Of a stretch of DNA of 64,000 nucleotides, positions 1 through 10,531 are shown in pieces. Positions within the stretch are counted from its first letter, which is position 1. Every line of letters begins with the position of its first letter. The notes under the pieces were generated by a model. That model was not told where the DNA came from. It was given only the letters and a program-made list of their open reading frames with translations, and searched no databases. The stretch is from an uncultured Clostridia bacterium (lineage in GTDB: Bacteria; Bacillota; Clostridia; TANB77; CAG-508): positions 18,780-82,779 of the forward strand of contig CANQLH010000004.1 of NCBI GenBank assembly GCA_947624655.1, written 5' to 3'. The position numbers were made by a program, and so were the translations under genes.

Positions 1-2057
1 CCAATAATTTCTGCCCCATTAGAAAGAGAATTATTAAGATATGGACTTAAGTCATCAATAATTCCAGCAATTGTATAAGTTTGTTCAATACTTTCTTTTC
101 TTCCTATTGATTTTCCTATATCAACAGATAATTTATCTCCAACTTTTAGATTTGTTACATCAATTTTATTACCATATTTTGTTTTTTCTTTTATACTATT
201 TACAATAATCATTTCGTTATCATTCAGTTCTTTAATTCCTGCTCTTTTTAATATTTCATTATATGTATCTCCAAAAGCCCAAAAATTCTTTATCTTTATT
301 TCATAATTTCCTATTGCATCTCTGTTTACGTTTAATACTCCATCATTTACCATACTTTTTACTGTACTAGAAATTTTATCCTGTCCTAAAAATATACTTG
401 TATTATAAAATGACTCTAAGCATACATAATAATCATAAATTAAATCATTATCTTTTAGATATTTAGTTATGCTATCTATTTTTTGAGCATTAATTTTGTA
501 ACCATTTGTTTTATCTGGATTAATATTAATTATATAATCATCATAGTTGCTTTCTTTAGTATTACTCATTATTTTATTTATATAACCAATAAGTCCACTT
601 ATAGTCAAGAACAAAATTAAACTAATCATTAAAGAGCTTTCTATTGCTTTATTTCTAAACTTATCTATTTTTATATTTTTATATGCAAGTAAACCTTCTT
701 CTTTAAATATTTTTTCAATTACTTTTGGGTGTTTGACTTGTTTTTCAGTAAGTTTAGTGTTTTTGTTTCCATTAATTGCATCTATTGGGCTTATCTTTTC
801 TATTTGCCCCATTGGCTTTTTACTTGACCTTGCTACAATAAACCATACAATTAAAACAATAGCTAAAATTATCAAAATAGGAACTTTCATACTTAATTTT
901 ATCTCATTATCTACTGAAAGAAATTGCCCATAATCTATTTGACTAGCTAGATTGCTAACAATCCCTATAACTACATAACTTAAAAGCAACCCTAATACAA
1001 GACCTATTATAATACCAAGGCTTCCGAGAATTATCCTTTCAATCTTTATCATATGTTTTCTTTGCTTTTTATCCATTCCTATTGAGGCAAGCATTCCTAA
1101 TTCTTTTATTCTTTCGCTATATGACATATTAAATGAAGTCTTAATCATTGAAACTAAAGTCACACCTAAAATAAAAATTAAGAAACATCCTACCCCAAGT
1201 AACACATAAGTAAATTCTTTGTTTCCATCAAGTACACATTCATATTTTAAGAGTTCTCCATTATATTCTAGTGAAGGCATATTACTATTTTTATTCTCAG
1301 TTAAACCTTTTAGTAAATTGGCTAACGTCTGTTCCTCTGATAATTCACTTTTTACTTCTGTTTTACTTATATTTAAGTTATCTGCTAAATTGCCTGCTGT
1401 TTTATATATTTTTTGAATATTTTTAGTAAGTATTGTTGCATCTATAATTGTATCATTACTAATTGAAGATTTGTCTAAATATGAAATTGCTCCTACTTTA
1501 CTTGCATCTGCAAAAGACCCCTCATCATATTCCGAGCTTTCTATTTTTCCAACTAGTGTATATTCCTTTTTCACTCCATTTAGTGTTATATTTACTTTGT
1601 CTCCTACTTTTCCCTTAACATTATTTTCATTGCTCATAATATTTTTGGTAGATTCACTTATAATTATTTCATTTGAATTTTCAGGAAGTCTTCCTTCTAT
1701 TAGTTTAATATTGCTATTTTTTAGTGCATTTTTGTCAAGTTCATGTACGTCTAATTTAATAGCTACAACAGTACCAAAGTTCTCTTCTGATGTACCTAAT
1801 TTACGACTTCGTGATATTTCTCTTATATTTTTATCATTTTCAATTTTTAAACTATCTGAATATGTAATATTTTTAAACTCTGCTTCCCAATTTTTTCTAT
1901 TTCTAACGCTATTTGCTAAGAATTGCTGATAACTTGAAAGTAGTGTAACTACGGTTGTAATCAATACAGTCGCTATTACAATTCCTAAAATAGTATATAA
2001 TGAACGTTTTTTATTTTTTACTGTATATTTTATAGCTAATTGAGTAGTAATTTTCAT
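1..2057 (-). CDS. FtsX/MacB-type ABC transporter permease (C-terminus beyond window)
   Basis: Membrane subunit of an ABC transporter of the MacB/YtrF kind, paralogous to the two permeases at 3979-9536. It opens MKITTQLAIKY, followed by a membrane segment (about residues 18-42), an extracytoplasmic MacB-like domain, an FtsX core with the LGMLASIGM motif near residue 320, and a second large external domain that runs off the left edge. The frame is open throughout; all CGG triplets here are out of frame (for example Leu-Gly at 1024). Start ATG at 2057 follows an AAGGTG ribosome binding site. It has its own promoter, almost identical to that of the ATPase gene at 10235, so it is probably co-regulated with that operon though not joined to it. 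The substrate is unknown; antimicrobial peptides or lipids are typical for the family. Confidence 0.85.
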   Translation of the reverse strand, partial: MKITTQLAIKYTVKNKKRSLYTILGIVIATVLITTVVTLLSSYQQFLANSVRNRKNWEAEFKNITYSDSLKIENDKNIREISRSRKLGTSEENFGTVVAIKLDVHELDKNALKNSNIKLIEGRLPENSNEIIISESTKNIMSNENNVKGKVGDKVNITLNGVKKEYTLVGKIESSEYDEGSFADASKVGAISYLDKSSISNDTIIDATILTKNIQKIYKTAGNLADNLNISKTEVKSELSEEQTLANLLKGLTENKNSNMPSLEYNGELLKYECVLDGNKEFTYVLLGVGCFLIFILGVTLVSMIKTSFNMSYSERIKELGMLASIGMDKKQRKHMIKIERIILGSLGIIIGLVLGLLLSYVVIGIVSNLASQIDYGQFLSVDNEIKLSMKVPILIILAIVLIVWFIVARSSKKPMGQIEKISPIDAINGNKNTKLTEKQVKHPKVIEKIFKEEGLLAYKNIKIDKFRNKAIESSLMISLILFLTISGLIGYINKIMSNTKESNYDDYIININPDKTNGYKINAQKIDSITKYLKDNDLIYDYYVCLESFYNTSIFLGQDKISSTVKSMVNDGVLNVNRDAIGNYEIKIKNFWAFGDTYNEILKRAGIKELNDNEMIIVNSIKEKTKYGNKIDVTNLKVGDKLSVDIGKSIGRKESIEQTYTIAGIIDDLSPYLNNSLSNGAEII

Positions 2058-2082
2058 ATTTTCACCTTTCTATATTAAAATT

Positions 2083-2140
2083 TACAAGTTGATTATATAT
2101 TATTTGTAAACTTATAGCAATTAATATTTCATTAAGATTT
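2083..2140 (-). promoter_or_regulatory. Promoter with putative response-regulator operator
   Basis: Read on the minus strand, a TATAAT -10 box (2097-2092) lies downstream of two TTAAT-like half-sites separated by about one helical turn. The whole block is about 80 percent identical to the leader of the ABC ATPase gene at 10266-10330. The tandem half-sites resemble OmpR/PhoB-family operators. This is inferred from the duplication and spacing only. Confidence 0.5.
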
Positions 2141-2142
2141 AG

Positions 2143-2838
2143 TTATATCTTTAAGAATTTTTTCATTTCTACTAATTCTGATATTTTATATTCATACTCT
2201 CTTGATTCATTCTTTCTATCTATCCATATTGCTTTTAATCCAGCATTTAATGCTCCTTCAATATCTGTATCATACTTATCTCCTACCATAATACATTCTT
2301 TTGGATTACTTTTTGTCTTTTCACAAGCTATTTCAAAAATTTTTCTATTAGGCTTTGAAACATTAACTTCACCTGAAATTATAATTTCTTGAAAATATTT
2401 TTTTAATCCTGTATACTCAATCTTTCTCCTTTGCTGATTACCATCTCCATTTGATAAAATTGCTAAATTAAATCTTCCTTTTAATTCTTCTAATAAATTT
2501 ATTGCATCTTCAAATAAAATCCAATTTCTTTCATATATTGTTTGATATTCTTCAAATTTTTCTTTTGCTTCATTATCTGAAAGTTTTACATTGTATGTTG
2601 CAAAAAGGCATTGCATTCTTTTCACTCTCAATTCTTCAAAAGTAATTTTTCCACTATGATACTTGTCGTAATTCTCCATTGTTACTTTACTCCACGTTCT
2701 AGCAAACTGGTTATCTTCTATTTTTGAAAATCCTTCATATAAATGTTTAAATTCACAAATTGCATTATATTCAGCCTTTTTACTATTTACAAGTGTATCA
2801 TCTAAATCAAAAAAAATTGTTTTAATATGATTTTTCAT
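2143..2838 (-). CDS. HAD-superfamily hydrolase (YjjG/YfnB-like phosphatase)
   Basis: Probable cytoplasmic phosphatase of HAD subfamily IA. Motif I is FFDLDDTLV at the N-terminus, motif II is LSNGDG, motif III is the SKPNRKIF lysine, and motif IV is GDKYDTDIEGA; all catalytic residues are present. Size (about 231 aa) suits YjjG-type nucleotidases. The start is uncertain: ATG codons at 2850 and 2838 both lack a clear ribosome binding site, and the frame is open upstream into the preceding gene. Under CGG recoding the upstream membrane protein would run directly into this frame (see 2942-3274). The specific substrate cannot be told from sequence. Confidence 0.8.
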   Translation of the reverse strand: MKNHIKTIFFDLDDTLVNSKKAEYNAICEFKHLYEGFSKIEDNQFARTWSKVTMENYDKYHSGKITFEELRVKRMQCLFATYNVKLSDNEAKEKFEEYQTIYERNWILFEDAINLLEELKGRFNLAILSNGDGNQQRRKIEYTGLKKYFQEIIISGEVNVSKPNRKIFEIACEKTKSNPKECIMVGDKYDTDIEGALNAGLKAIWIDRKNESREYEYKISELVEMKKFLKI

Positions 2839-2941
2839 AAAAAAATTCATAAAATTTTTAGATATAGGTATCAAAAATGGTATTTGAACACATATACATT
2901 GCAATGTTAATAATATATATGTAAATAATGAACTCTCTGGA

Positions 2942-3274
2942 TCATTTCCGCAAACCTATACACCAAAATGTAAAGAATGATATTATAATGCTTATTAAAC
3001 TAAAATATAGTGCTAAGTTTCTATTACTCTTTATTTCACTTTTATCTTTAATTTTATTTTTTATAGGTATCTGTATAATATGAGTTATTAGTCTAATACA
3101 AATTGCTAAAATAGCTAATATTAGCGAAGTTGCATAGAACGGTACTTTTATAAAAGGTATATCTATTTTAATTGTAAACGATAAGATTAACAATTCAAGT
3201 GGACCTGTTATTAGTCCCCATATAATCATAATTAAATTATATTTGATTAGTTTATTATTCACTTTCTTTTTCAT
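2942..3274 (-). CDS. Small membrane protein, three predicted TM segments
   Basis: A 110-residue protein with hydrophobic segments at about residues 13-30, 44-66 and 88-108, and a lysine-rich loop between the last two. I do not recognise the family. The start ATG at 3274 follows a GAGGGAAGAGG ribosome binding site. It ends Leu-CGG-Lys-stop. This CGG (C at 2950) is the only in-frame CGG in an AT-rich gene not explained by homology. Read as +1 recoding it would bypass the stop and enter the HAD phosphatase frame at 2143-2904 with no intervening stop, giving a membrane-anchored fusion. Read as arginine it simply ends here. Confidence 0.6.
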   Translation of the reverse strand: MKKKVNNKLIKYNLIMIIWGLITGPLELLILSFTIKIDIPFIKVPFYATSLILAILAICIRLITHIIQIPIKNKIKDKSEIKSNRNLALYFSLISIIISFFTFWCIGLRK

Positions 3275-3279
3275 TCCTC

Positions 3280-3606
3280 TTCCCTCTTTTAGTTAATATT
3301 TTTTTCAATAATTTTATAATTAAATAAATTAATATCTTTCTAGCTAATAATATCATTAAAGCAATAATTTATCAACACTTACTCATTTATATAAATCCCC
3401 TATTAAATGAATATGTATACATCACTAATCAAACATATATTTATTTGATATGTTTAAAAGTTTGAAATTCTTAGCTTATATGATTTTTAAAAAGATTACA
3501 TCACTCTAAAATATATAGAAAATAAGCCTTATAAAAAAATATAATTTAGCTATATTTTTATATATTGAAAATAATTAAATTTTTGTATATTATTACGAAC
3601 ATTTGA
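3280..3606. other. AT-rich intergenic region, nothing recognised
   Basis: About 330 bases of very AT-rich sequence between the membrane protein gene and the small peptide locus. No convincing open reading frame with a ribosome binding site, no tRNA and no strong hairpin were seen on either strand. Confidence 0.5.
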
Positions 3607-3635
3607 TTGACTTTTTGAAGATTATAATATATAAT
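3607..3635 (+). promoter_or_regulatory. Promoter of small hydrophobic peptide gene
   Basis: TTGACT at 3607-3612 and TATAAT at 3630-3635, separated by 17 bp, drive the peptide gene at 3700. Confidence 0.65.
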
Positions 3636-3699
3636 AGGCAAAGAGAATGAGCAAAGCAGAATGTGGCGTGTCGTTTTTACCGAAAGGAGGGCGATGCGT

Positions 3700-3849
3700 A
3701 TGCTAGAACAAATATATATTTTCTTCATATACATACTTCTTATTGAATTTACATTTGTTACTGTATTAGTTATTGCATTATTTGTTACTTTAGTTATAAC
3801 TTTAAGAAAACTAGACAACAAAAAAAGTACATCTCTGCTTGACCGTTAG
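3700..3849 (+). CDS. Small hydrophobic peptide, putative type I toxin (locus 1)
   Basis: A 49-residue peptide with one long hydrophobic stretch (residues 4-35) and a charged, lysine-rich tail. ATG at 3700 is preceded by AAGGAGG at good spacing; an ATG at 3694 is too close. The gene sits in a compact locus: its own promoter (3607), a central hairpin terminator (3824-3863) overlapping the stop region, and a strong promoter on the other strand (3950-3922). The start and end of the locus are inverted copies of each other. The same layout recurs at 19265-19632 and 52581-52935. By analogy with Fst/par and TxpA-type modules I infer a membrane-acting toxin controlled by a convergent antisense RNA. 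No sequence homology to a named toxin is claimed. Confidence 0.6.
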   Translation: MLEQIYIFFIYILLIEFTFVTVLVIALFVTLVITLRKLDNKKSTSLLDR

Positions 3850-3863
3850 AGATGCACCTTTTT
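3824..3863. terminator. Bidirectional terminator of peptide locus 1
   Basis: A stem of about 12 pairs (GTACATCTCT with AGAGATGCAC) has A-run and T-run flanks, so it can end transcription from both sides. Confidence 0.6.
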
Positions 3864-3915
3864 AATTTTCACTAACTTAACGGCACGCCACATTTTTAGT
3901 GGTTGCTCATTTTCT
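3826..3915 (-). ncRNA. Putative antisense RNA of peptide locus 1
   Basis: On the minus strand, TTGACA (3950-3945) and TATAAT (3927-3922) are 17 bp apart, predicting a transcript starting near 3915 and running toward the shared hairpin at 3824-3863, antisense to the 3' end of the peptide mRNA. No coding capacity was seen in it. Confidence 0.5.
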
Positions 3916-3978
3916 ATAATTATTATACTAAAATATATCGTGAATGTCAATTGTTATAACTATTAATTTTTATTTCAT

Positions 3979-6748
3979 TTATATATTTTCTTCTTTTATT
4001 TCTTCTACTATATTTTGTGTCTTTATTTTTCTTTTTGTAAATATTATTGACGCAAATATTACGACATAAGTCACAATTATACATATCACAAAATCCATAT
4101 ATGGTAAAACAAATGGCTTTATATTATAGCTTTTGTCTATTACAATAACATATATTAAATATAAAATGGCAACTCCTATAATTAAGCTATAAATTACTAC
4201 ATCCAAGCCATAAAATAATCCTTCTAACATAAGCATTTTATTTATTTGTTTATTACTCATTCCAAGCGATTTTAATTCTGCAAAATCTTTTTTTCTTAAA
4301 CTTATACTTGAAGCTATTGTAATAAATATATTTATACAACTTAATATAGCAATTAAACATATAAATGTATATATTAGCATTTTCTTTACAAAACCTATAT
4401 ATGCTTCTTTCTTGTAATCTTTATAAAATGAATCTCCATGTAAATTTAATTTTTTATCTTCCTTTTCTGCTTCATCTCTCATCTCTTCAATTACATCATC
4501 TATTTCTTCTGGCTTATCTGTATTAATGTACATATTAGAAAAAAATCTCAAAGTTTCATCATCTTTATAGTCCTCTTCTACTCCCCATTTTTTTGCTGTT
4601 TCCTCACTAATTATTATATTACATATACTAAAGGTCGGGGCTAACTTTGAATCTTTTGTTACATTATTTGCAATTCCAACAATTTTTAAGTTATAATCTA
4701 TTTGTTTCATTTCTTTGTTTTGATTTTTTTGATTAGTATTTTCTCCAATGTTTCCCAGCATATTATTTATCATTTCTTGTGTTTCTTTCACTATCTCTTC
4801 ATCTTGACCTTGATAAGATATTGGGTAAGAATTATTTAGAATTTGTCTTACTGTTATTTTTTCTCCCTCTTTAAAGTTTGTCATTTTTATATTTTTTCCA
4901 TATTTTGTGTCTATTGCAAATCTGTCATTTATAATACATTCATCTAAGCCTAGCTTATCTATTCCAAGTTCTTGCAAAATATCATCATATTCTTTTCCTT
5001 CAACCACCATAACTCTTGTAGTTGCTAATAAATCATTTTCTATCTTTCCAATCTTACAATATCCTTTACTATTTATTAATTGTGCATCATTAGTAATTTT
5101 TTCTTCTGGTATAACTATTTTTAAATTATCTTGACTATCTATCATAATATCCCTTATTATTATATAATTATCAAGCAAATTTTTTTCACTTAGTTTTTTT
5201 AATAATAAATTCTTTTCTTCATCATAATTATAAGAAAAACTTAGGTTATATTCTATATCTTTATTTAGGATACTTGCATCTTCCCCATAAAGTAAAATGA
5301 AATTAACTAGCATATAGTTTACTGTCACAAATAATATTATACTTATTACTATTGATACAACTATTGTTTTATAGTTTGATTTATCCCTTCTAATATTTTT
5401 GTATGCAAGTACTCCTTCTTCCTTAAATATTTTTTCAACAAATTTTGTTACTTTTACTTGTTTTCTTGTTACATCACTATCTTTTGAATTTCGAATTGCC
5501 TCTATTGGAGATATTTTATTTATTCTTTTCGTAGGCAAGAAGCTTGCAATTATTGTAATTATATATGCAAAAATTATTGTAAGAATAATTGCTTTAAAAG
5601 GAATTACTGTATTAAGGGTAGTGCTAGAATCTATTAAGAGTTTTGTTCCTGGTGAATTTTTACCAATATTTTGAAATAACATATCTATAATTTTTATCAT
5701 TCCAGAAGATATTACAATTCCAATTATTAAACCTAAAATTATTCCTATTGTGCATACTATCATTGCTTCTTTAAGTAGCATTTTTCTTCTTTGCTTTTTA
5801 TTCATACCGATAGAAGCAAGTATCCCTAATTCTTTTACTCTACTTGAATATGATATTTTAAACGAGGTGTATATTACTATGGTTGAAGCTATTGCAACTA
5901 CTATTATTGTACCTGCAAATATCTTAGTTACATCTGCCGCAAATTCCTCTGCAAGTCTATCTCCAACATATATAGATTCATCTTCTTTATTTTTCATTCT
6001 AATCATAGAATAATTTAACAGAGTTTTGTTATATATCAAATTACTTTCTTTTTCTTCTTGGCTTTCATAAAGCCTTAAATCCTCTGTTAAATTATTTACT
6101 GTGTCTTTTATCTTATTTATATTTTTTGTAATTATAGATACATTAACAAGACTGTCATCCATTAAGGTACTCTCATCAAAATATGTAATTGCTCCTGCTA
6201 TAAAATTAAATGAGAAATCTCCATAATCATTTAGTAATTCTTCTGCCTTTCCTACAACTGTATATGTTTTTTTATTTCCATTTATTGTAAGCTCTAATTC
6301 TTGACCTACTTCCACTATTCCATTTGCCTCATGTTGGCTTATAACTATTTCTGATGTATTTTCTGGATACCTTCCTTCTATCAATTTAACTTTGTTATTT
6401 TTTATAGAATTTTCATCATAAGCAATTATATTTACTCTAGTACTTCCTTTACTTGATTCTGTATCTATATTTTCTGCCGAAGTTCCTATCTCATATGTTA
6501 CTGAAACCTCTTTAATATTTTTATCTTTTTTTATTTCTTCAACTTTTGAATATTTTATATTCTTAAATTCCGCTTCATAGTCTCTTTTACTTCTCGTGAT
6601 ATTTGCCGTATATGCTTGATAACTCGATAGAATTATAAGCACAGAAATTATAAGTACTGTTGCAAGTGTTATTCCGAGTTATACTAGCAATACTTCTTTT
6701 TTTATTTTTATTTAGATATTCTAATGCAAGTTTTGTGGTTATTTTCAT
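3979..6748 (-). CDS. FtsX/MacB-type ABC permease, one CGG +1 site
   Basis: Transporter permease of 922 residues. It has an N-terminal membrane anchor, a MacB-like external domain (about 45-260), an FtsX core with LASIGMNKKQRR near 300, a second external domain (about 480-770) and a second FtsX core near 780-900. The frame breaks at codon 25 (ATA ACT CGG; C at 6676). Skipping the C gives Thr-Gly-Ile and joins the start MKITTKLALEYL to the long downstream frame. The result is exactly the length of the neighbouring permease, which needs three such skips. It lies 17 bp after the gene at 6765-9536, as the last gene of an ATPase-permease-permease operon. The substrate is unknown. Confidence 0.85.
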
Positions 6749-6764
6749 AGTGACTCCCCTCACT

Positions 6765-9536
6765 TTATATATTTTCTTCTTTTATTTCATCAATTATATT
6801 TCCTTTGTATATCTTTCTTTTTGCTATTTTCATTGAAATAAAAATTACTATATATACTACCATAACTGATATTAAAATATTTGCAAATGGAATGCTAAAT
6901 AAATACAACTTTGTATCAATCATTGCCAAATACATAATGTATAATATTACTAAACTAATTAAGGTACCATAAACAATTGCATCTAAGCCATAAAATACAC
7001 ATTCAAAATATAGCATTTTATTTATTTGTTTATTACTCATTCCTAAAGATTTAAGCTCTGCAATTTCCCTTTTTCTTAACAAAATACTTGAAGTTATTAT
7101 ATTAAATATATTTACAACGCTAAATAGCGAAATTAATCCGTACAAATGCATATAGTGGAATTTGTATTATTGCTCTTTTACTTAATTCACTTATTTTATT
7201 AGAGTTTGTATATTCATAAGTATTAGTACCATATATAGTTTGTTTTCCATCATTCTTGCGTAATTCATTTATTCTTGCTAATTCTTCATCTATTTTTTGT
7301 GGATAATCAGTATCTATTCTAATATCAAAATTTACTGGTATCATAGGAATTTCAGAATTAGATATTATTTCTTCCTCTTTTGCTAAATCTTCATTGCTTA
7401 ACAATACATCAATTCTAGCAAAACTAGATATATATGGTTCAAAATTATCTACAATACCTGCAATTTTAAAGTCAACTGTTTCTCCTTTGGCATTTTCAAA
7501 TGTCACAGTATCTCCGCATCTTAAAATCTGTATATTTTATCTTATCTCCATATTTAGAATTTTCTATATTGATTGTATTAGATATAATTACTTCTCCTTG
7601 TTTTAATTCTTGTATACCAGCTCTTTTTAGTATCTCTTTATAAGATGTTCCTATTACATATTGCAAATATGTACTCATCTTTAAGCTTCCATCAGATAAT
7701 ATACTTGACTGTATTGTTAAATCCACGCCTGAATTAATTGCTTTCTTCATTGATTTTGAAATTTTATTTTCAGGTATTATAATATTATTTATTTTGTTAT
7801 ATGTTAGAGCAGTTGCATATGCTGTATATTCTTTTATTAAATTATCCTTATTTAATAAATCTATAATCTCATCTATTTCGTTTTGTTTAATACTGCTAAT
7901 TGAATAGTCATATTTATTTTCTTTTAATAAATCATTAGTTTCTTGGAACATATTAGTAATCAAACTGCTAATAACTAAAAATAGTATTATACTTGATGCT
8001 AATGAAATTACTATTGTTCTGTATTTAGCTTTTTCTCTTCTTATATTTTTATAAGCTAATACTCCTTCTTCTCTGAAAATGCGTGATATAGTTTTAGAGT
8101 TTTTGATAGTCTTTGTCTTAATCTTTATATTATTGGCATTACGTATAGTATCTATCTGATTACTTTTATTAATTTTTCTCATAGGTAATAAACTTGATAT
8201 AAAAGCAACCAAATAAATAATTATAATTTCAAGAAATATCATTGGAATAGATATATTAAGCTTAGCTTGAACGATTCCGTCACTTACAATGTCGAAGTAA
8301 TTTTTGCCAAGCTTTAAGCTTACCCATTTATCCGCTAAATTATTTAGATTAATTTGTATTACTTGTATTAAGCTATATGACAAGACTATCCCTAAAATAA
8401 TTCCAATAATAATTCCTATTGTTGTCAAAATCACACACTCTTTTAAAAGCATATTTTTTCGTTGTCTTTTATTCATTCCGAATTGATGAAAGTACACCTA
8501 ATGTTCTAATTCTATCATTATATGTCATTTTAAAAGAAGTATATATTACTGTAATTGATACAAATACTATTATTAATGTAAAGCCACCACCTATGCAAAA
8601 AAGAGCAGTTGCAAAAGTACTGTTAATATCTGTTACAAGTTCATAGCTTAGCAAATCTATATTGTATACAACCTTAGCATTACTATCTATCTCTTCCTTA
8701 TTATTAATTTCCTTTCCCATTTCTGCTTCAATCATTTGCTTAAAAGATTCTACAAAGCTATTTTCTTTTTGAATTACCTTTTCTCTGTTAGGTAATTCAC
8801 TCAACTTTAAATCTTCTTCTATCATTTCAGTAGTTTTCTTGATTTCTTTAACATTATTTGTTAAAATTCTTACATTTACAATTGTACTATCTGAAATTGT
8901 ATCTTTATCTAAATATGTAACCACTCCTAGCCTTGTTTCGCCAAAAGTACGGCTTCCTTCTTCTAAATCACTCACGATTCCCACAACTTTATACGTTTTC
9001 TTTTCTTCTCCAAATGTTAATTCTATTTCATCTCCTACATTAAAAAATAATATTCGATTATTATCTTCATCATAATATATAGGTTGAAAAGTTGTAAGTA
9101 TTATTTCATTTGAATTTTCTGGTAGCCTTCCACTTTCTATTTTAAAATTTGCATTTTTTAATGCATTATCATCATATGCACGCATATAAAAGGGTTCTGG
9201 AAAATATGAAACTTGGTTTTCATCAAATCTTTTTTCTACTCTATCATATTTACATGCATCTTCTTTTGAATATCCATAATCATAATATAATGACGTTTCT
9301 TTTACATTATCATATTTAGCAATTTCTAAAGCATCTGAGTACCTTATATCAATAAATTCCGCTTCCCAATTTTTATTATTTCTTTCTATATTAACCATAT
9401 ATTGTCTAAAACTTGAAACTAAAGAAAACACAGCAGTTATTAATATGGATACAATTATTATTGTAATTAATGTAACAGCACTTCTTCTCTTATTTTTCTT
9501 CAAATACTCAACTGCAAGTTTTGTAGTTATTTTCAT
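6765..9536 (-). CDS. FtsX/MacB-type ABC permease, three CGG +1 sites
   Basis: Paralogue of the preceding permease with the same domain order and the same 922-residue length once three frame changes are made. The sites are ATT CGG (C at 8480), ATG CGG (C at 7516) and GTA CGG (C at 7140). Each yields glycine after skipping the C: LSSIGMNKRQ in the FtsX core, DFKMGDTV in the second external domain and AFVGLISLF at the second FtsX helix. All intervals between sites are exact multiples of three. Read conventionally it would be four separate fragments. It starts at ATG 9536, 17 bp downstream of the ATPase gene, and is probably co-transcribed with it. Confidence 0.85.
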
Positions 9537-9552
9537 AAAACATCACCCTTTA

Positions 9553-10235
9553 TTATTTCGTCTTTTCATCTCTTACAATTTTTCCATCATTAACTGTGAT
9601 TATCCTATCTGCTTCATTTGCAATTTTTTCGTCGTGTGTTACAAGTATTATTGTTTGATTATATTCTTTATTTGATTTCTTTAAAAGTTCTATTATTTCT
9701 TTTGAATTTTGACTATCTAGGTTTCCGAGTTGGTTCATCTGCTAAAAGTATCTTTGGTTCTTGAAGCAAACTTCTACCTATTGCTACTCTTTGTTGTTGA
9801 CCTCCTGATAATTCATTTGGTAAATTCTTTCTTCTATCTGCTAATCCTAGTTTTTGTAATAGCTCTTCTAGTTTATTTGTGTCAACTTTTTTGTTATCTA
9901 ATTTTATTGGAAGTTCCATATTTTCTTCTACATTTAATACTGGTATTAAATTATAGAATTGATATATTAATGCTACATCTCTTCTTCTAAACTCTGCTTG
10001 CTTTTCTTCACTTAAAGAATATACATCTACTCCATCTATTGTAACTTTTCCGAGAAGTAGGCTTGTCTACTCCTCCTATCATATGTAAAAGTGTTGATTT
10101 TCCGCTTCCGCTTGCTCCTACTATTGCAACAAATTCTCCTTTTTCTACTTCAAATGATACATTGTCTACTGCAACTGTTTTTGTCTCTTTTTCTCCATAA
10201 ATTTTACTTAGATTTTCTACTTTTAAAATACTCAT
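9553..10235 (-). CDS. ABC transporter ATP-binding protein, two CGG +1 sites
   Basis: ATPase of the LolD/MacB/SalX family that powers the two permeases encoded downstream. After recoding it has 226 residues: Walker [11 protein letters not shown]-loop region, signature [15 protein letters not shown], Walker [10 protein letters not shown]-loop GNLDS and the H-loop LVTHDE. The two breaks are at TCT CGG (C at 10052; [11 protein letters not shown]) and ACT CGG (C at 9727; DEPTGNLD). Both restored glycines are invariant or near-invariant in the family, so the correct frame is not in doubt. Start ATG 10235 follows AAAGGTAAAGGT. Its promoter resembles that of the partial permease at 2057. Confidence 0.92.
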
Positions 10236-10265
10236 ATTTACCTTTACCTTTCTATATTAAAATTT

Positions 10266-10330
10266 ACAACTTGATTATATATTATTTATAGGTTTATTTC
10301 AATTAATATTTTATTAAGATTTTGTTAATG
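10266..10330 (-). promoter_or_regulatory. Promoter and putative operator of the ABC operon
   Basis: TATAAT on the minus strand (10279-10274) with tandem TTAAT-type half-sites upstream (10300-10319). The block is near-duplicated at 2083-2140 in front of the other permease. Absence of a good -35 box and the half-site spacing suggest an activator such as an OmpR-family response regulator; no regulator gene lies in the window. Confidence 0.5.
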
Positions 10331-10499
10331 CTTTTATATTAAAGAATAGCTGAAATGATTTATTTGAAAGAGCAACGCACACGATTAACCGGAGCGTAGC
10401 GCAAAAGCGAATGGAGCAGTCTACATATATATCCTTAATTTGTAGACTGCGACACCAAAGCTCTAAAAATAAATCATTTCAGCTATTCTATTGAAACAA
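10327..10499. repeat. Palindromic repeat element, copy A
   Basis: A 173-bp element nearly identical to 43043-43216. The ends are inverted repeats of about 30 bp (AATAGCTGAAATGATTTATT on the left, its complement on the right). The GC-richer core holds GCGTAGC, GCGAAT and a perfect 10-bp hairpin stem (GCAGTCTACA). It has no coding capacity. It may be a MITE or a structured intergenic repeat. Confidence 0.8.
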
Positions 10500-10531
10500 C
10501 CCAGTCTATTGCTTCATTTATCAACTTTTAG

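Noticed and set aside
1018..1030. CGG at 1024 in the partial permease
   Set aside because: It is out of frame (CTC GGA, Leu-Gly), so no frame change is expected.
10050..10052. Programmed regulatory frameshift in the ABC ATPase only
   Set aside because: The same event occurs across unrelated genes without shared stimulatory elements, so a gene-specific regulatory shift is not a sufficient explanation.
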